Shown: positions 11,674 through 23,129 of the stretch, one piece after another
Numbering within the stretch: the stretch's first letter is position 1
Layout: each line of letters opens with the position of its first letter
Source of the DNA: Oreohelix idahoensis
Lineage: Eukaryota > Mollusca > Gastropoda > Stylommatophora > Oreohelicidae
Reading direction: 5' to 3'
Assembly: GCA_024509875.1 (NCBI GenBank)
Contig: JAMPIV010000287.1
Coordinates: 372,501 to 436,500, forward strand
Length of the DNA stretch: 64,000 nucleotides
Made by a program: the position numbers and the translations under genes
Notes under the pieces: model-generated
Database searches by the model: none
Seen by the model: only the letters and a program-made list of their open reading frames with translations
What the model was told of the DNA's origin: nothing

Positions 11674-13660
11674 CTCTGGCTATAGCTCAAGCAAAGATGA
11701 TGGCACTCAATTCTTCACACAACGACAATTTAAACTGTTTCGGATTTTGGCCTACTGTTTTATTGTGGCAGTATGTAAACAATACCAGGCAACGTAGCCT
11801 GTTCTGTATTGGGCCGTAATAGCTAAGAGCTCCAATTTCTAGGCAATTCCACGCTGAGGTATATGTTACCTCACGTCAGAAGAATTCCTAATGCCTCTAC
11901 GTCTTGCAGACGTAACTAGGGGCGCTCGTTACTTTGCGCGTACCCAGTTTTCTCAATTTCACTGATGTCTCTTGCTTCCCTTTCCGAGAAGGCAAAGTCC
12001 GTTGCAGGCTTATGGTTATCTACCACGTCGTGAATAGCTGTAAAACCAAAATAACAACATATATACTCCAATTCACAAAATACATAATTAAAACACATTA
12101 ACAACCAAAGATTTACCTACACTCCGTTTTCCCATACCTTAATAAAACTCCCCAAAATACAAGCTCTCATGCTCTACCATATTTCTGCTCTCGGGTCAGA
12201 CTTAACAGCTCACCCCTACCCCTCTCTTTCACCGACAACACCTTGTCTCTTACGCTTAACAGAGACGCGGTCTGACCTGATTGCCTCTGAGGCCAGCTCG
12301 TGACATAGGCAGCTACACTTCACAACACCGCTTCGCTGTATCCCGATAAAATAACTTTTACTAAATAATTTCCCAGCACTATTCTTAATTTAAAGGTAGC
12401 CCATGGAGGGTTATAAAAATAGCACAATTATTTACACACAACTGCATACTCCATATCATAATACTAAACAACCTTCACCACCAGTATCCTTCAGCAACTA
12501 ACTTAATTACCCATGGCCACTTTAGTTAAACAAACTCCCGAGTTCATATACTATTATCTCCAAAGTTTATCATAACAAAGGCAGGTACTCTTAATATATT
12601 ACACAGTACTACACCAGCCTTAGGTCCTAAATTCATATAGAGATATATCAAATAATAATACCACCAAACTTTTTACACAGAACTACACTGGCTATACTTC
12701 GTATGATTACCACTGACATTTACAATTCACTGGCAGAAGTCAGGTAATTGATGGCAAACTACCGACTAAAAATCAAATTAAATCCTAGAAGAAAGCTTAC
12801 TCTGACTTGCTAAAATCCTTTAGCTAAAATTCCTGCGCAACTTATTAAGTCTACGTACATACCCAGACTTTCAGAATCTCCACTAACCGGGCAGACTGAG
12901 TTTATGTCTGACACTATTCACGGCAATAATAATCCAGGACATGTGAGCCCCGACTAATAATTTGGCCCTGTATATATAGTGCCAATTTTCTGATGCAAGA
13001 TAGACGCGGTGAGTCATAGCTCTAGAATTATCTCCCAAAACCGCATCTACCCCACTTTGACGTAATCTAATGACTGCTACATAAATTAAAAATCGAACCT
13101 AGTCGTCAGAGCTTCCCGTTAAACATCATAATATTATCTTAACATGTGACGAATCGTTAACCAAGCGACGAAGACTTATTCCATCAGCTGGAAAGGGGGG
13201 AATCAAAGAAACTAAATTCTCCACGAAGTCCGCTGCCCTGCTGAAAAATGTACGCCAAATTACGTAAACTTATCTGACCGTCTATCAACAAGAATGACTC
13301 ACTAGCCCAAGCTACCTCTCAGATAGGGGTTTACACCTATCCCCGAAAATAGACGGGTTGGTGGAGTTGATCCTACAATTATTAGAACCCCGACAAGAAA
13401 TGAAAACATCAACAAATCCGAAAACCTGATAAAAATTAAAGAGAAAAGAAGCAACCTTAATAATAAAAAAAGAACGGGTGGGTTGAAAACAAAAATTAAC
13501 AGTTTGCATTTGTCTTGCATTACTATTGTTCTTTTCTCTCTCATCACCTGTGTTTTTTACTTTTTCATCTGCTTGAATTGATATTTTTATCTGCGTTTCT
13601 CATCCTCTTTTTTGTTTGTTTGTAGTATCTTTCTTAGACCTGTCTATAATGGTTGTCACT
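11670..13660. other. Two-kilobase non-coding stretch
   Basis: AT-rich sequence without a supported gene. Short minus-strand frames at 13302-13547 overlap in different frames and have no motif. It may be an old, unrecognisable repeat. Confidence 0.35.
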
Positions 13661-13664
13661 CGTT

Positions 13665-13720
13665 TGTAGCTGTGGCTGACGAAGGGTGAAACCGAAACGT
13701 CCCGTGTTTCCCATGTACCG
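13665..13720 (+). ncRNA. Hammerhead-ribozyme-like motif (possibly decayed)
   Basis: CTGACGA at 13676-13682 is followed by a short self-pairing stem (GGT-GAA-ACC) and GAAA at 13694-13697, then ACG-TCC-CGT as a possible stem III. This is the core order of a type I hammerhead, CUGANGA-stem II-GAAA-stem III, known in Penelope-like elements and other animal retroelements. The base at the cleavage position (13706) is G, which normally blocks cleavage, and stem I is weak. A competing GAAAC/GTTTC pairing is also possible. No Penelope coding sequence lies nearby. Confidence 0.3.
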
Positions 13721-14126
13721 TTAATTTGTAAAACTAATTCCTTACCATTTTATTGTTTAATTTACATATTTCCCTACCAGGTTTACAGCAGCCTCCTCAT
13801 TTATTGACATATACAATAATTGTTTACTGTCACAAGCAAACGTTTGATTGAAGCACGAAATCAAGACTGACTTTCTCACAACAATAATCTAGAACCAGAA
13901 GTAAGAACAATTACTTTGTCGTGTCCTAAATGAGCCTTCGATTAAATCACGAAATAAAAATTGACTTTCAGTCGTTCGTTCCAACCCCTAGGATTTGAGT
14001 TTTCACTGTTTAGCCTTGCTGTAATTGGGGATAGGTTATTGGGTGTCACGGGTTGCCTCTTGTTAGCTCAGCAGTAGTGGTCCAACAGTGGCCAAAATAT
14101 GGGACTAATGTGGGACTTCAAATATA
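13721..14126. other. Spacer with a short dispersed repeat
   Basis: The 26-bp phrase beginning GCAGTAGTGGTCCAACAG at 14071-14096 recurs at 23713-23738, so both sites may be relics of one dispersed element. Nothing else is recognised. Confidence 0.4.
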
Positions 14127-15665
14127 CCTGTCACAAAAAGTAGGGAATATTTTAAGATGGTATATATTATTTTACAAAAGAGTGGATTTCGTATTTTAAT
14201 GGTTGTATGGACATATCGAGCACGCTCTTCTCCACTCTCACGTGCAATATCATGTTGACCTGGTGACTCGTGATGAGCAAGCCAATCCCAAGAACAGAGG
14301 TGGGGCCCATCCGTAAAGTTCACACATTATTCTTTATCACAAAAATGCGTGTATCTCGGGTTTAATGAACACTACTCACCATTGACAGGTATAAAAAGAC
14401 TCTGCCACAGATAAAAATTCTTTTCTTCGTCATGGAACGTTTGACAGAACAGCAGAGATGGATAGGCATAGGCATGTTGCAAACCGGAAGTCGGCAAGTG
14501 GATGTTGCTCGAAACCTCAAAGTTTCCAAGTCAGATGTCAGCAGACTGTGGAACAGGTATCAAAATTTCCGCACAGTGGCTGATCTGCCTCGGACTGCCG
14601 CCCAAGAGTCACTACACGCCGCCAAGATCAACTTCTTGTTACTCAGGCCCTCAGAACTCGGACTCTAAATGCTACTCAACTTCAGCAACACCTTGAACAG
14701 ACCACTGGGATCCGGGTCTCAACTCAGACAGTACGAAACCGTTTGCACCAAGTGCAACTGGCCTCACACAGACCGTTTGTAGCTTTGCCCATGTCACAAC
14801 AACACAGGCGAGCAAGAATGGATTGGTGCCAACGGCATCATCGGTGGACCAATCAACAGTGGGCATCAGTGATGTTTTCTGATGAGTCCCGTTTCGTTTT
14901 GGATTTTCATGATCGTCGAATACGTGTCTGGCGACAGCGAGGTGAGCGTTACCAGCCTCCTGCAACTGTTGCACACAACCGTTATAGAGGTGGCAGTGTA
15001 ATGGTGTGGGCAGGCATCTGTATGAATGACAGGTCAGACCTTCACATATGCCAGGTCAATATCACAGGGCTCTACTACCGTGACAACATCATCGAGCCTA
15101 TCGTTGTGCCATTTGCTCAACGGCACGGACCAGATTTCATCTTCCAGGATGACAATGTACGTCCTCACCGTGCTCGCGTCGTCCAAGATCACCTTCAGAT
15201 GCAACATATCCGAACGTTACCATGGCCGCCAATGTCCCCCGACCTGTCTCCTATTGAGCATATGTGGGACCTTCTGAATAGACGCGTCCAACAACGTCCA
15301 GCCGCTCCACAGGCTCTTCAGCAGTTAGCCCAGGCCCTTCAGCAGGAGTAGCAGAGAATTCCTCAAGACAACATCAGAAGGCTTATTTGCAGTACGAGAC
15401 GTCGTTGCAATACATGTTTAGCGGCAAACGGGTGCCCTACACGTTTTTAGAAATATTGGAATATTTTTGTGAAAATGAAGTATCTACCCCGCTTTGGTTG
15501 CCAGTGCGACTAAAATCATGTGAGTAAAGCCATAACACTTTTTATACCGCAAATGTCTTGTTATGATGCTCAAGTTTATTTGTACGAATGAATAAATGAA
15601 CTAATTTGAAATATATTGTCTTTGGATAACTTTTAAATTCAATACCCCCTACTTTTTCGGAAGCT
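14127..15665 (+). mobile_element. Tc1-type DNA transposon A (decayed)
   Basis: The transposase relic is enclosed by inverted ends. AAAAAGTAGGG near 14135-14145 matches CCCTACTTTTT near 15647-15657 in reverse complement, each set 8 nt inside a TA dinucleotide (14125-14126 and 15666-15667). That gives an element of about 1.54 kb with the TA target duplication expected for Tc1/mariner. The first 8 nt of the two ends no longer match, so the ends have drifted. Confidence 0.75.
14432..15450 (+). pseudogene. Tc1-like transposase (DD34E), frameshifted
   Basis: The N-terminus MERLTEQQRWIGIGMLQTG begins a paired-type helix-turn-helix DNA-binding region (14432-14620). The frame then shifts by one near 14620, and coding continues to 15351. 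The catalytic triad is present: FSDESRF, then QDDN, then SPDLSPIEHMWD, with 34 residues between the second D and E, the Tc1 spacing. A TAG at 15349-15351 interrupts the C-terminus where neighbouring residues suggest a tryptophan. The frame continues open to TAG at 15448-15450. Intact Tc1 transposases of about 340 residues bind the inverted ends and excise the element; this copy is non-functional. Confidence 0.9.
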
Positions 15666-15775
15666 TATTACAATATTCCGACTGTCAAGTGCGTGTCTGT
15701 AATCTATTCGCAAGCGGATGATTTTGTCACCGTTGGGTTTGCCCAAAGCATTATTTGTGCTTCAAGCAAGGTTTA

Positions 15776-16140
15776 TATGAACGGTGATTTGGTTTTGGTC
15801 ATGTAAAAGAGTGTGGAAAAGTGGTTTGGGAAATGTGGGTGGATTTAGATGCGGACTATTTGTCTTGGTTGAGGGGAGGTGAAATGAGTGAGGGGATGCT
15901 TTGAGAGAAGGGAAGAAACTCCGCATGTTACGGTTGGTGGATAAAAGTCTTGAATTAGGGTTAAGCAGATTTAGTCGGTTCTCAATTATGGTTGAGAAAA
16001 TTAGCATCTAACGACTTTATAGTAAGCTTTAAAGAAGAGAATATGGTGTTCAGTTAAAACGTCAAAGGGAGATAACGTAAAATTAAGTCCCTTCTAGGTT
16101 TTAGGGAGGTGAGGAAAAAATACACACAGGAATAGAGTGA
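15776..16140 (+). repeat. Relic related to the 3' untranslated region of E3
   Basis: The sequence aligns, with many differences, to 57630-57995 just before the 3' LTR of E3. Shared landmarks are GAACGGTG with TTTGGTTTT, the CAAAGGGAGATAAC motif (16063-16076 and 57909-57922), CCCTT with GTTTT, and AAAATACACAC. It is likely the 3' end of another, older member of the E3 family. Any LTR that followed is no longer recognisable. Confidence 0.6.
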
Positions 16141-17860
16141 GAGAAGTCTAAAAATAACAGACGATAGTTCACTGAATTCGCTTACGTTGTAAAAGCGTGA
16201 GCAATTTTTTCCAGTGAGTGGAAATAAGGCCGACCAATCGTTTTAGCTGGTAGACAAGGACAGAGCAGCTGAGCATTGACTAGAAGTCAAGGGCAGAACA
16301 GTTTACGGCTCGCAAGTGTGCGGTCGTGTTTTTCTGAAGATGAAAAAACAAGAATGTTGTGCGGTTGCCACAAGTTTGATAAGATCTGTAGAAGATATCA
16401 CAGATAGATTAGAAGTGACAAAGTAAACTCATTTGGTATATAGATAAGTTAGGAGATGCTAGTACTAGGAAATTCGGAGGATGTGATAACGATTAGTCAG
16501 AACATTATGAGTAAACTAAGAAGTTTCATAGTCAGAGAAAAATGCTACTTAAGAGAATTTGTTTTATAATGTCACCAGTGAGTGTATTCACAGGAGAGAT
16601 TCAGGGAATCACTTGTAAGTATTGACGTTTTATGAATTATTATGCACTTTGATGAACATTTTCCTGACTTGCAGCAGAGAAATCACAAGACGATATGTTA
16701 GAAAAATGAGTAAATGAAATGGTACTGGGCGAGAAGTTTAAAGAAGAGAAGCAATGGAATGCCCAGGATGTACCAGAGGAATAGAGATACAAAGTACTTT
16801 GCATAAAGTTGATCAGGAGTTTTGAGGCAGATTGGGCAAAATGAAAATAGAGCTTGAGGAAGCTAAATAAGTACTTTGAGATGAGATAAGCACAAAGGGG
16901 ATTAAATCCCTACATACTTTTGAGATATAGAATGTATACTTGAGGTAACTATGATATGACTGCAGGTGTGCTCTATATGAAGAATAACCTGCATCTTTGA
17001 AATATATTTATATTACATGTAAATAAATAACCGTTTGTAAGAGAACAAACAAATGCTTGAGTTGATCCATGAAGGATTGTTGCTGAATGCCTGATCATCA
17101 ATCACTGTAATAAAATCACTGTACGATCATTCACGGAATAACAGCCAAGAAGGGTACGAACGAGCCAAGGGTTGAAAGTAAGAAGGAAAGTAGTTCATCC
17201 AAGAATTGTCAACTCTGGCGGAGAGGGCCAGTACCAAACACTACTAACTTAAAACTTGGAAGATATACAAGGAGACTAGTGTGAGTCACACAACTAGGCC
17301 TGCCATCATGCCACCTAGTAAAGATTAAGACGAGGTAGCGCTGTTACACGTTTACTAATTGATCGCCTCTGACACCCTCGGTTACACGTTTACTAATTGA
17401 TGCCCTAACCAGTCCACCCTCGGTTACAATTTATCGCCCGGCATTCCTTAGGTAAACACAACGCTCGGGAAATATACGAAAACTGATGGCCTATCTGGGT
17501 TGTTTACCCGTGCCTAATCTTAGCAAAGCCGAGAAGCTCAAAGCAAAATGACGAATTATCACCGAAGGGAGCGTACAATTGATTAGAAAATAGCTAATAT
17601 CTGCTTGAAAGAAGAGGCATAAATGTGCCGACCACTGAAAACTTCACGTAATCTGTACTCACAACAAGTGTAACTGACTACTGCCGGAGAGGAGAAGAGA
17701 TCGACATAATAATTCCGTCACATTTGGGCTTGCTTGCAACCCAAGAAGACTTCCCCGGCTTAGCGGGCTCAACATTGGTTGAAGTCACACCAGACCCACT
17801 AATTGGCGGTTGATGCAATGCCACGAGCTGGACGGACCTCTACCCTAGAGGGGTCGACTT
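16141..17860. other. Non-coding stretch with a small tandem repeat
   Basis: No gene is seen. At 17343-17430 a unit starting GTTACACGTTTACTAATTGA occurs twice (17343, 17381), with a third partial copy at 17423. The upstream 1.2 kb could be a decayed LTR of the E3-like relic, but I cannot show it. Confidence 0.4.
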
Positions 17861-18190
17861 TCAATCAATCAATACGTGTCAGCTTCCCAAAGAGCACTGG
17901 CCTTCAACAAACTCCACGCCAAGTCCTCCTACCTCGTGCCATCAACTCAATGAATTCCCATATCCTTGTCATCCCTTTCCTGTCTGATTCCAGCTCACGT
18001 CTCCAATTATTCTGTGGTCTCCCTGTACCTCGCTGACCCTGGGTGTTCCAAGAACAGGACTGCCTTGTAATACTATCAACAGGTTTCCTCAACGTGTGTC
18101 TTATCCACCTCTGGCGTATTCTTCTCATCTCTTGTTCCACATTACTGATCTTAGACTTGCCCGTACTGTTTTGTTAAAGTTTTTTGTGTG
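17861..18190 (-). pseudogene. LINE reverse transcriptase C-terminal fragment
   Basis: Read on the minus strand, the frame ending at 17904 contains RWIRHTLRKPVDSITRQ followed by GTGRPQNNWRRELESD and a closing TWRG. This is the late block found after the palm domain in many animal LINEs. Just downstream on the same strand is a 3' tail of ATTG units (17861-17873). The fragment has only the last 80 or so residues, so it is a heavily 5'-truncated insertion. It does not match the other two LINE fragments closely and probably belongs to a different family. Confidence 0.7.
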
Positions 18191-18390
18191 GCTTAAAATA
18201 TCTACAGGACGGGGTAACCAGCTTCATGCCCAACTCTCATTACTCGTTTCGCACCACATGCATGGTAGGTTGCAGTATTGCTGTTGTTTATTCCCCTTTA
18301 AAGCGCCGGTAACACAAGGGGTGAACTATATTTAAAAGAATAAATATATCAACAATATAGAAATATGTCACACTTTCTCATCACTTTACT

Positions 18391-18576
18391 TGGAATTGAT
18401 AATAAACGCTATCCAGCAAGATTCTAATGACCGCGTGTATGTATGCGAAATTTGGAATTGATAATAAACGCTATCCATCAAGATTCTAATGACCGCGTGT
18501 ATGTATGCGAAATTTGGAATTGATAATAAACGCTATCCATCAAGATTCTAATGACCACGTGTATGTATGCGAAATA
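18391..18576 (+). repeat. 62-bp tandem repeat, three units
   Basis: Units start at 18391, 18453 and 18515, each beginning TGGAATTGATAATAAACG. They differ at one or two positions (CCAGC/CCATC, CCGCG/CCACG). It is followed by a (CAT)n run at 18585-18602. The near identity indicates recent expansion. Confidence 0.95.
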
Positions 18577-18584
18577 TCGAAAGA

Positions 18585-18602
18585 CATCATCATCATCATC
18601 AT
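18585..18602. repeat. (CAT)n microsatellite
   Basis: Six CAT units in a row. Confidence 0.9.
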
Positions 18603-18811
18603 TTTTCTTTTCGCTTCTTATGGAGCATGGAACAAGCAATGCATCTTGCCTCCTTACCAGAAGCCTGCAACAAGCACTCACCTGTTTCTGCATTAGATTT
18701 GTCTGTCGCAATTTGTTTGACAGGGTGAGATTATCGAGAGAGATTGGGGAAGTAAACAAATATTTTAGATAATTGTATCACATTCTAGAGACAGACAATA
18801 TTAGAGATACT

Positions 18812-19140
18812 AGTGTAAAAGCCCGTCATAAGATAGGAATTAAATTCAAAAGCATCAATACCTAACGGCAATTTTACTTATTCAAAAGTATAAAAAAAAA
18901 CCCACTGTCCATCACAACAGTACACGAACTACGTGGCAGCAGTGAGGATCCCAATGTGTGTATACGGGATCACACATTCTATAAATATTTTTGTGCATAC
19001 CGCCATTTGCGCATTCTTTTTTGGTAGGTGTTACTATTTTCGGGAGAGTACATATAAGGGAAACAATATAATTAATGTCTAACTTTCAACCAAAGCTGCA
19101 TCCCTAACGTTACGCACTGACAGAAAAAGCTGGAATGTTA
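18812..19140 (+). repeat. Direct repeat, copy left of Tc1 B
   Basis: This begins ACTAGTGTAAAAG and ends CAGAAAAAGCTGGAATG. It matches 20684-21010 with scattered substitutions and small gaps. The Tc1 transposon lies exactly between the two copies. Confidence 0.85.
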
Positions 19141-19142
19141 TA

Positions 19143-20674
19143 CACTGAAGCACATTAAAAACGCACCACTATTATATATACTGATGCCGAGAAGCTGGAA
19201 AAAAAAGTGTAGGAATGGATTTTCCCCAAGATTGCCATGAGGTAGAGAGCGAATGGCTTCTGGAATGGACAGTGCATGATTCAACCCACGGGTTTGTGTA
19301 CAGACTACATGAAAACAATGAAAGTTACACGTGCAACACAATTCCCAACAGCTATGACCCTGAAAATGTGTACGCGTTGTGGAAGTATACTCGGTATAAA
19401 AACGCCGTTGAGACAAAACACCCAATACATGTGCTTGAAATGCCACGACTATCTGAAAACGACCGCCAACGAGCCATTGGTATGTTGGAGACCGGAATGA
19501 ACTCGCGGGCCATTGCCAGAAGGATGAATTGCCACCACGGCACTATTGTACGTCTCAATGAACGTTACGGAACCACTGGCAGTGCACGGGATAGACTTCG
19601 GAGTAGCCAACAATGAGTTACTACCCCTGCGCAAGATCGTCATATTGTGCTGAGTCACCTAAGGAATCGTTCTCTCGAAGCAGGTCAAACAGCAAGAGCA
19701 ATAGTGGGTAGACGTGGGCAAATCTCTCGAATGACAGTCATACGACGACTCAGAGATACAGGCCTTACTGCAAAACGACCTTATGTTGGGCCAAACTTGA
19801 CTCACAGACATCGTCAGCAGCGCCTGCAATGGGCGGAGCAACATGTCAGATGGACTAGACTGCAGTGGAATGCTGTCCTATTCACAGACGAGAGCAGATT
19901 CAACATATCCTTTGCCCTTTGCTGATGGACGTATGCGGATTTGGCAACGGTGTGGAGAGCGCTTTGCAGATTGCTGTGGTCGTTAGCACAACCGATTTGG
20001 AGGTGGCAGTATTCACATTTGGGGAGGATTCAGTTTTCACCATCGCTTGCCTCTTCACGTCTTCCGTGGAAATGTTAATGCTGTGACATAACGAGATGAG
20101 GTTCTGGATGCATTGGTTGCTCCTGCGTTCACAAATTATCCAGACTTGCAGCTTCTCCAGCAGGATAACGCACGTGCGCACACCGCATGCATTACGCAGC
20201 AATATCTACAGCAGCAGAACATTGTGACGATTGATTGGCCTGCCCTATCACCAGACATGTCCCCTATAGAACATCTGTGGGACGAGCTTGGACGCAGAGT
20301 CTACAGGCAAGGTTCTCCAGCTAATCTGCAACAGCTCGAAGCTGCTCTTACACGTGAATGGGACTTGATTCCTCGGAATTTCCTTCAGAGACTTGTGCGT
20401 TCCATGCGGAGCCGCTGCCAAGCACACGGTGGACATACCAGATACTGAGGATAGTGTGAATGAATTTTTTTATTGGTTGCATTTTTGGTTTTCTCCCTTG
20501 CCTGCACAGAATGCAATGAATTTCATAACAATCAAATGTACAAATTAATGACCAGCATTGATTCATAGAAAAATGAATAAAGATTCCAAATATGTAAACT
20601 TGTAAACACTTATATTTACATTTCACACTCTGTTCCTGGATTATACAGGTATTGCGTTTTTAATGTGCTTCAGT
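19143..20674 (+). mobile_element. Tc1-type DNA transposon B (decayed)
   Basis: Inverted ends are CTGAAGCACATTAAAAACGC near 19145 and its reverse complement ending near 20673, with only the outermost 2-4 bases uncertain. TA-rich sequence (TATA) flanks both sides, fitting TA target choice. The ends are much better preserved than the coding region they enclose. Confidence 0.85.
19440..20448 (+). pseudogene. Tc1-like transposase (DD34E), multiple breaks
   Basis: Start at 19440 (MPRLSENDRQRAIGMLETG) with a helix-turn-helix region, then FTDESRF and, in another frame, LQQDNARAHTA and SPDMSPIEHLWDE with the 34-residue Tc1 spacing. The end is HGGHTRY. Breaks: TGA at 19614-19616 where an arginine codon CGA is the likely parent, a frameshift near 19915-19925, and stops after CCGR and AVT in the middle region (TAG and TAA). 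Full length would be about 336 codons. Closely related in layout to Tc1 C at 59700 but clearly a different family. Confidence 0.9.
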
Positions 20675-20683
20675 ATATATATG

Positions 20684-21010
20684 ACTAGTGTAAAAGACCT
20701 TCAAGAGACGGGAATTAAATTCAAAAGCACCAATACCTAACGGCAACAAAAGTATTTAAAGAAACCACTGTGCATCACCACAGTACACGAACTACGTAGC
20801 AGCAGCGAAGATCCCAATGTGTTGTATACGGGATCACACATTTTATAAATATTTTTGTGCACACCTTCATTTGTGCATTCTTCTTTGGTAAGTGTTACTA
20901 TTTATGAGAGAGAACATATAAGGAAAACTATACAATTAATGTCTAACTTTCAACCAAAGTTGCTTCCCTTAGCGTTATGTACTGACAGAAAAAGCTGGGA
21001 TTTTATATAT
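20684..21010 (+). repeat. Direct repeat, copy right of Tc1 B
   Basis: Partner of 18812-19140. Starts ACTAGTGTAAAAGACC and ends CAGAAAAAGCTGGGA. A weaker second similarity links 18600-18720 with 21130-21270 (both contain TTTTCGCT and a CCTGCA-type phrase), so the repeated unit may once have been longer. Confidence 0.8.
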
Positions 21011-21375
21011 AGGATATTACAACTGGTTTTCAATACGGCGACGGCGCTAATTCTGGTCTAACCAGCACTCGTGAACAGTTTCCTGTAATTTAAACACATG
21101 GGAAGGAAAATGTGAAATAGAAGTCTAGAATCATCATCATATTTGTGCTTTTCGCTACATTTAGCGTGAAGCCACCATTGTATGTGGCGCCCTTACAGGA
21201 ATCCTGCACAAAGCTTTCACATGCTGTTGCAGCGGTGGGTTCTGTAGCAATATGTTTCACATAATGATGTTGCCAGCCCTATATTAATCATCTTATACGA
21301 AGTGCGCTTCGGAACTGAAGACATCGTTTTCTTTGCCTCATAAAAGATCTCCGGGAACTGCACGGAACTTCACTG

Positions 21376-21592
21376 GGAGCCGCGCTTGTGTAATGGTTAC
21401 CACACTGCGCTGGCGATCGGGTAATCCAGGTTCGAGTCCTTGCGAGTATCTGACTGAATGGGCGAGAGGATATCTGTCATTGTACAGGGAAAAACGGATT
21501 CTCACGTAAAATCAGTCTCAGGTTAGACATATTAACCGGAGATTCCGCCTTGAGTAATAGTTTAATAAAAAAACAAACAAAAAAATAAATAC
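21376..21592 (+). repeat. tRNA-derived SINE with A-rich tail
   Basis: A-box-like TTGTGTAATGG at 21386-21396 and a perfect B box GGTTCGAGTCC at 21429-21439 lie at tRNA spacing. A unique body of about 120 bp follows, then an A-rich tail (21567-21592). The acceptor arm does not pair, so this is a tRNA-derived SINE and not a tRNA gene. It is a different family from the repeats at 1275 and 4080. Confidence 0.7.
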
Positions 21593-22697
21593 AATTTTAA
21601 GAACGTAGGAAGACAAGAGAAACTTGGATAACTAAACAAGGAAGAAAGAGATGCGATTGTGTCTGTTTATAGCGGAGCTGCGAAATAATTAAGTCGTTTG
21701 CCGTTTAAATTTTACATAACTTTACAAGAAATTGACACGTCAAACATGGGTTTAGAGTGAAGGAAAATCTACGGACGTCAAAGCCGTTTATAAAGCTGTT
21801 TGCTTTAGAACAAAGGCCACATTGGCCTTTTCAGACCAAAATAGAAAATTCATCCACAGAAATAAAAAAAATCAAAACTAATCGTTCAAATAAAATAAGC
21901 TGATGCAACACATACCAGACACTGTAGCTGGAACTAGCCATTTTTAAGTGGCCAAAGTGGATTTTGCTGCTTCATTGAATTAAAGGAGGTAAAGAAAGCG
22001 ATTCAACGATTAACTTTTTATTTTATTTTTAAAATAGCATTTTGTTCATCGAGAGGTTCAGAACTTTCTGCACTGCGTCTCATATAATGACAAGATGTTA
22101 TTAAAGAAGTTTTTCTCCTTCACCCTGTTTTTGTACTCACTTCTTCTCTCTTATTATTATTGTTTTCCATGTTCTTTTACCTCGTCATTCTCTGTTCTCT
22201 CTCCCTCTCTCAATCTCTCTCTTTCTATTTTTTCTCTCTCTCTTGTTTTTTCCGTAGTATTGCTTTCTTCCTCTGATCCCTTCGTCCTGTTTGTCCACTT
22301 CCAAGTAACAACATAAGATGACGTGTTTATTAATAAGATGATTAGCGGTACATTGTTGATAATACAAGCGTCAATCGTTTTCTCCCAGCCTTCGATTTCG
22401 TAATGAAGACTTGTTCATCCTGTACTCTTGTTTGTCGGGTACACTTTCATCAACATATACACAATTCTCCACAGACCTTCTTCTTATTGTCTCTTGTTTT
22501 GTTCATTATAGAGCAAGGAATTACATCACAGCTAGCACACTTACAGGGATGCCTGTTCTAACGTGGTTCATTTGTGTTTACAACGATAGTTTCTGAGTGA
22601 TGGGGCAAACGAATATAAGGTATTTTTTACAAAATAAAAAAAGTACCAATAAGACGCAAGAAAAACGTAGTTAATGTTATTACTACAAAGTCTTTGT
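21593..22697. other. Non-coding, pyrimidine-rich in part
   Basis: No gene is seen. 22110-22290 is strongly T/C-rich on the plus strand with CTCTCTC runs, which produces spurious open frames. Confidence 0.4.
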
Positions 22698-22710
22698 CAA
22701 GTACGGGACT

Positions 22711-23018
22711 TCTTCTTCTTCTTCCTCGTTCGTCCTGAAAAGGACGTTGGTTGCGTTGTGTATGTTTACACCGGAGCTGCGATATCTGCGCCTTTCGGCC
22801 GACACATCCGACTTCAGCACGGCATTTTTTTGGGACCGTGTTTGCCTTCCCTCTTCGATCCCTACTCTCTCAGCCAGACTGCAGTGATGCAGCCTGTTTT
22901 CAGGACCACCACGTGGAGGTGGAGTAGGGTCTTGGTCAGCTCTGGTTCGCTAACCCTGACGCAAGCAGTCAAGCAATGGGTCGCTGACTGCATTCTCTAT
23001 TGCTGCATCTTTGGGTCC
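22711..23018 (-). mobile_element. SINE-like element with (GAA)n tail, uninterrupted copy
   Basis: 308 bp flanked by a perfect 13-bp duplication CAAGTACGGGACT at 22698-22710 and 23019-23031. Read on the minus strand it begins GGACCCAAAGATGCAGC and ends in GAAGAAGAAGAAGA. It is the full-length counterpart of the copy at 6923-8397. The open frame across it on the plus strand is not a gene. Confidence 0.85.
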
Positions 23019-23104
23019 CAAGTACGGGACTCACCAACACACTATGGGGAAAAGGTGAATTGACTACTGCATACACTGAAATAAACATTTCTTTAATAAA
23101 CAAA

Positions 23105-23129
23105 TACACACACACACACACACACACAA
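23105..23129. repeat. (CA)n microsatellite
   Basis: About twelve CA units, shortly after the SINE. Confidence 0.9.

Noticed and set aside
18391..18576. CRISPR-like array
   Set aside because: The three 62-bp units abut directly without spacers, so this is a plain tandem repeat in a eukaryotic context.
18600..21270. Larger duplicated block including 18600-18720 and 21130-21270
   Set aside because: The similarity outside the 330-bp repeat is too weak by eye to call with confidence.
21376..21450. Possible tRNA gene
   Set aside because: A and B boxes are present, but the acceptor stem does not pair and an A-rich SINE tail follows.
22674..23063. 129-residue open frame
   Set aside because: It crosses the SINE and its target duplications; the other SINE copy does not keep the frame on a coding basis.
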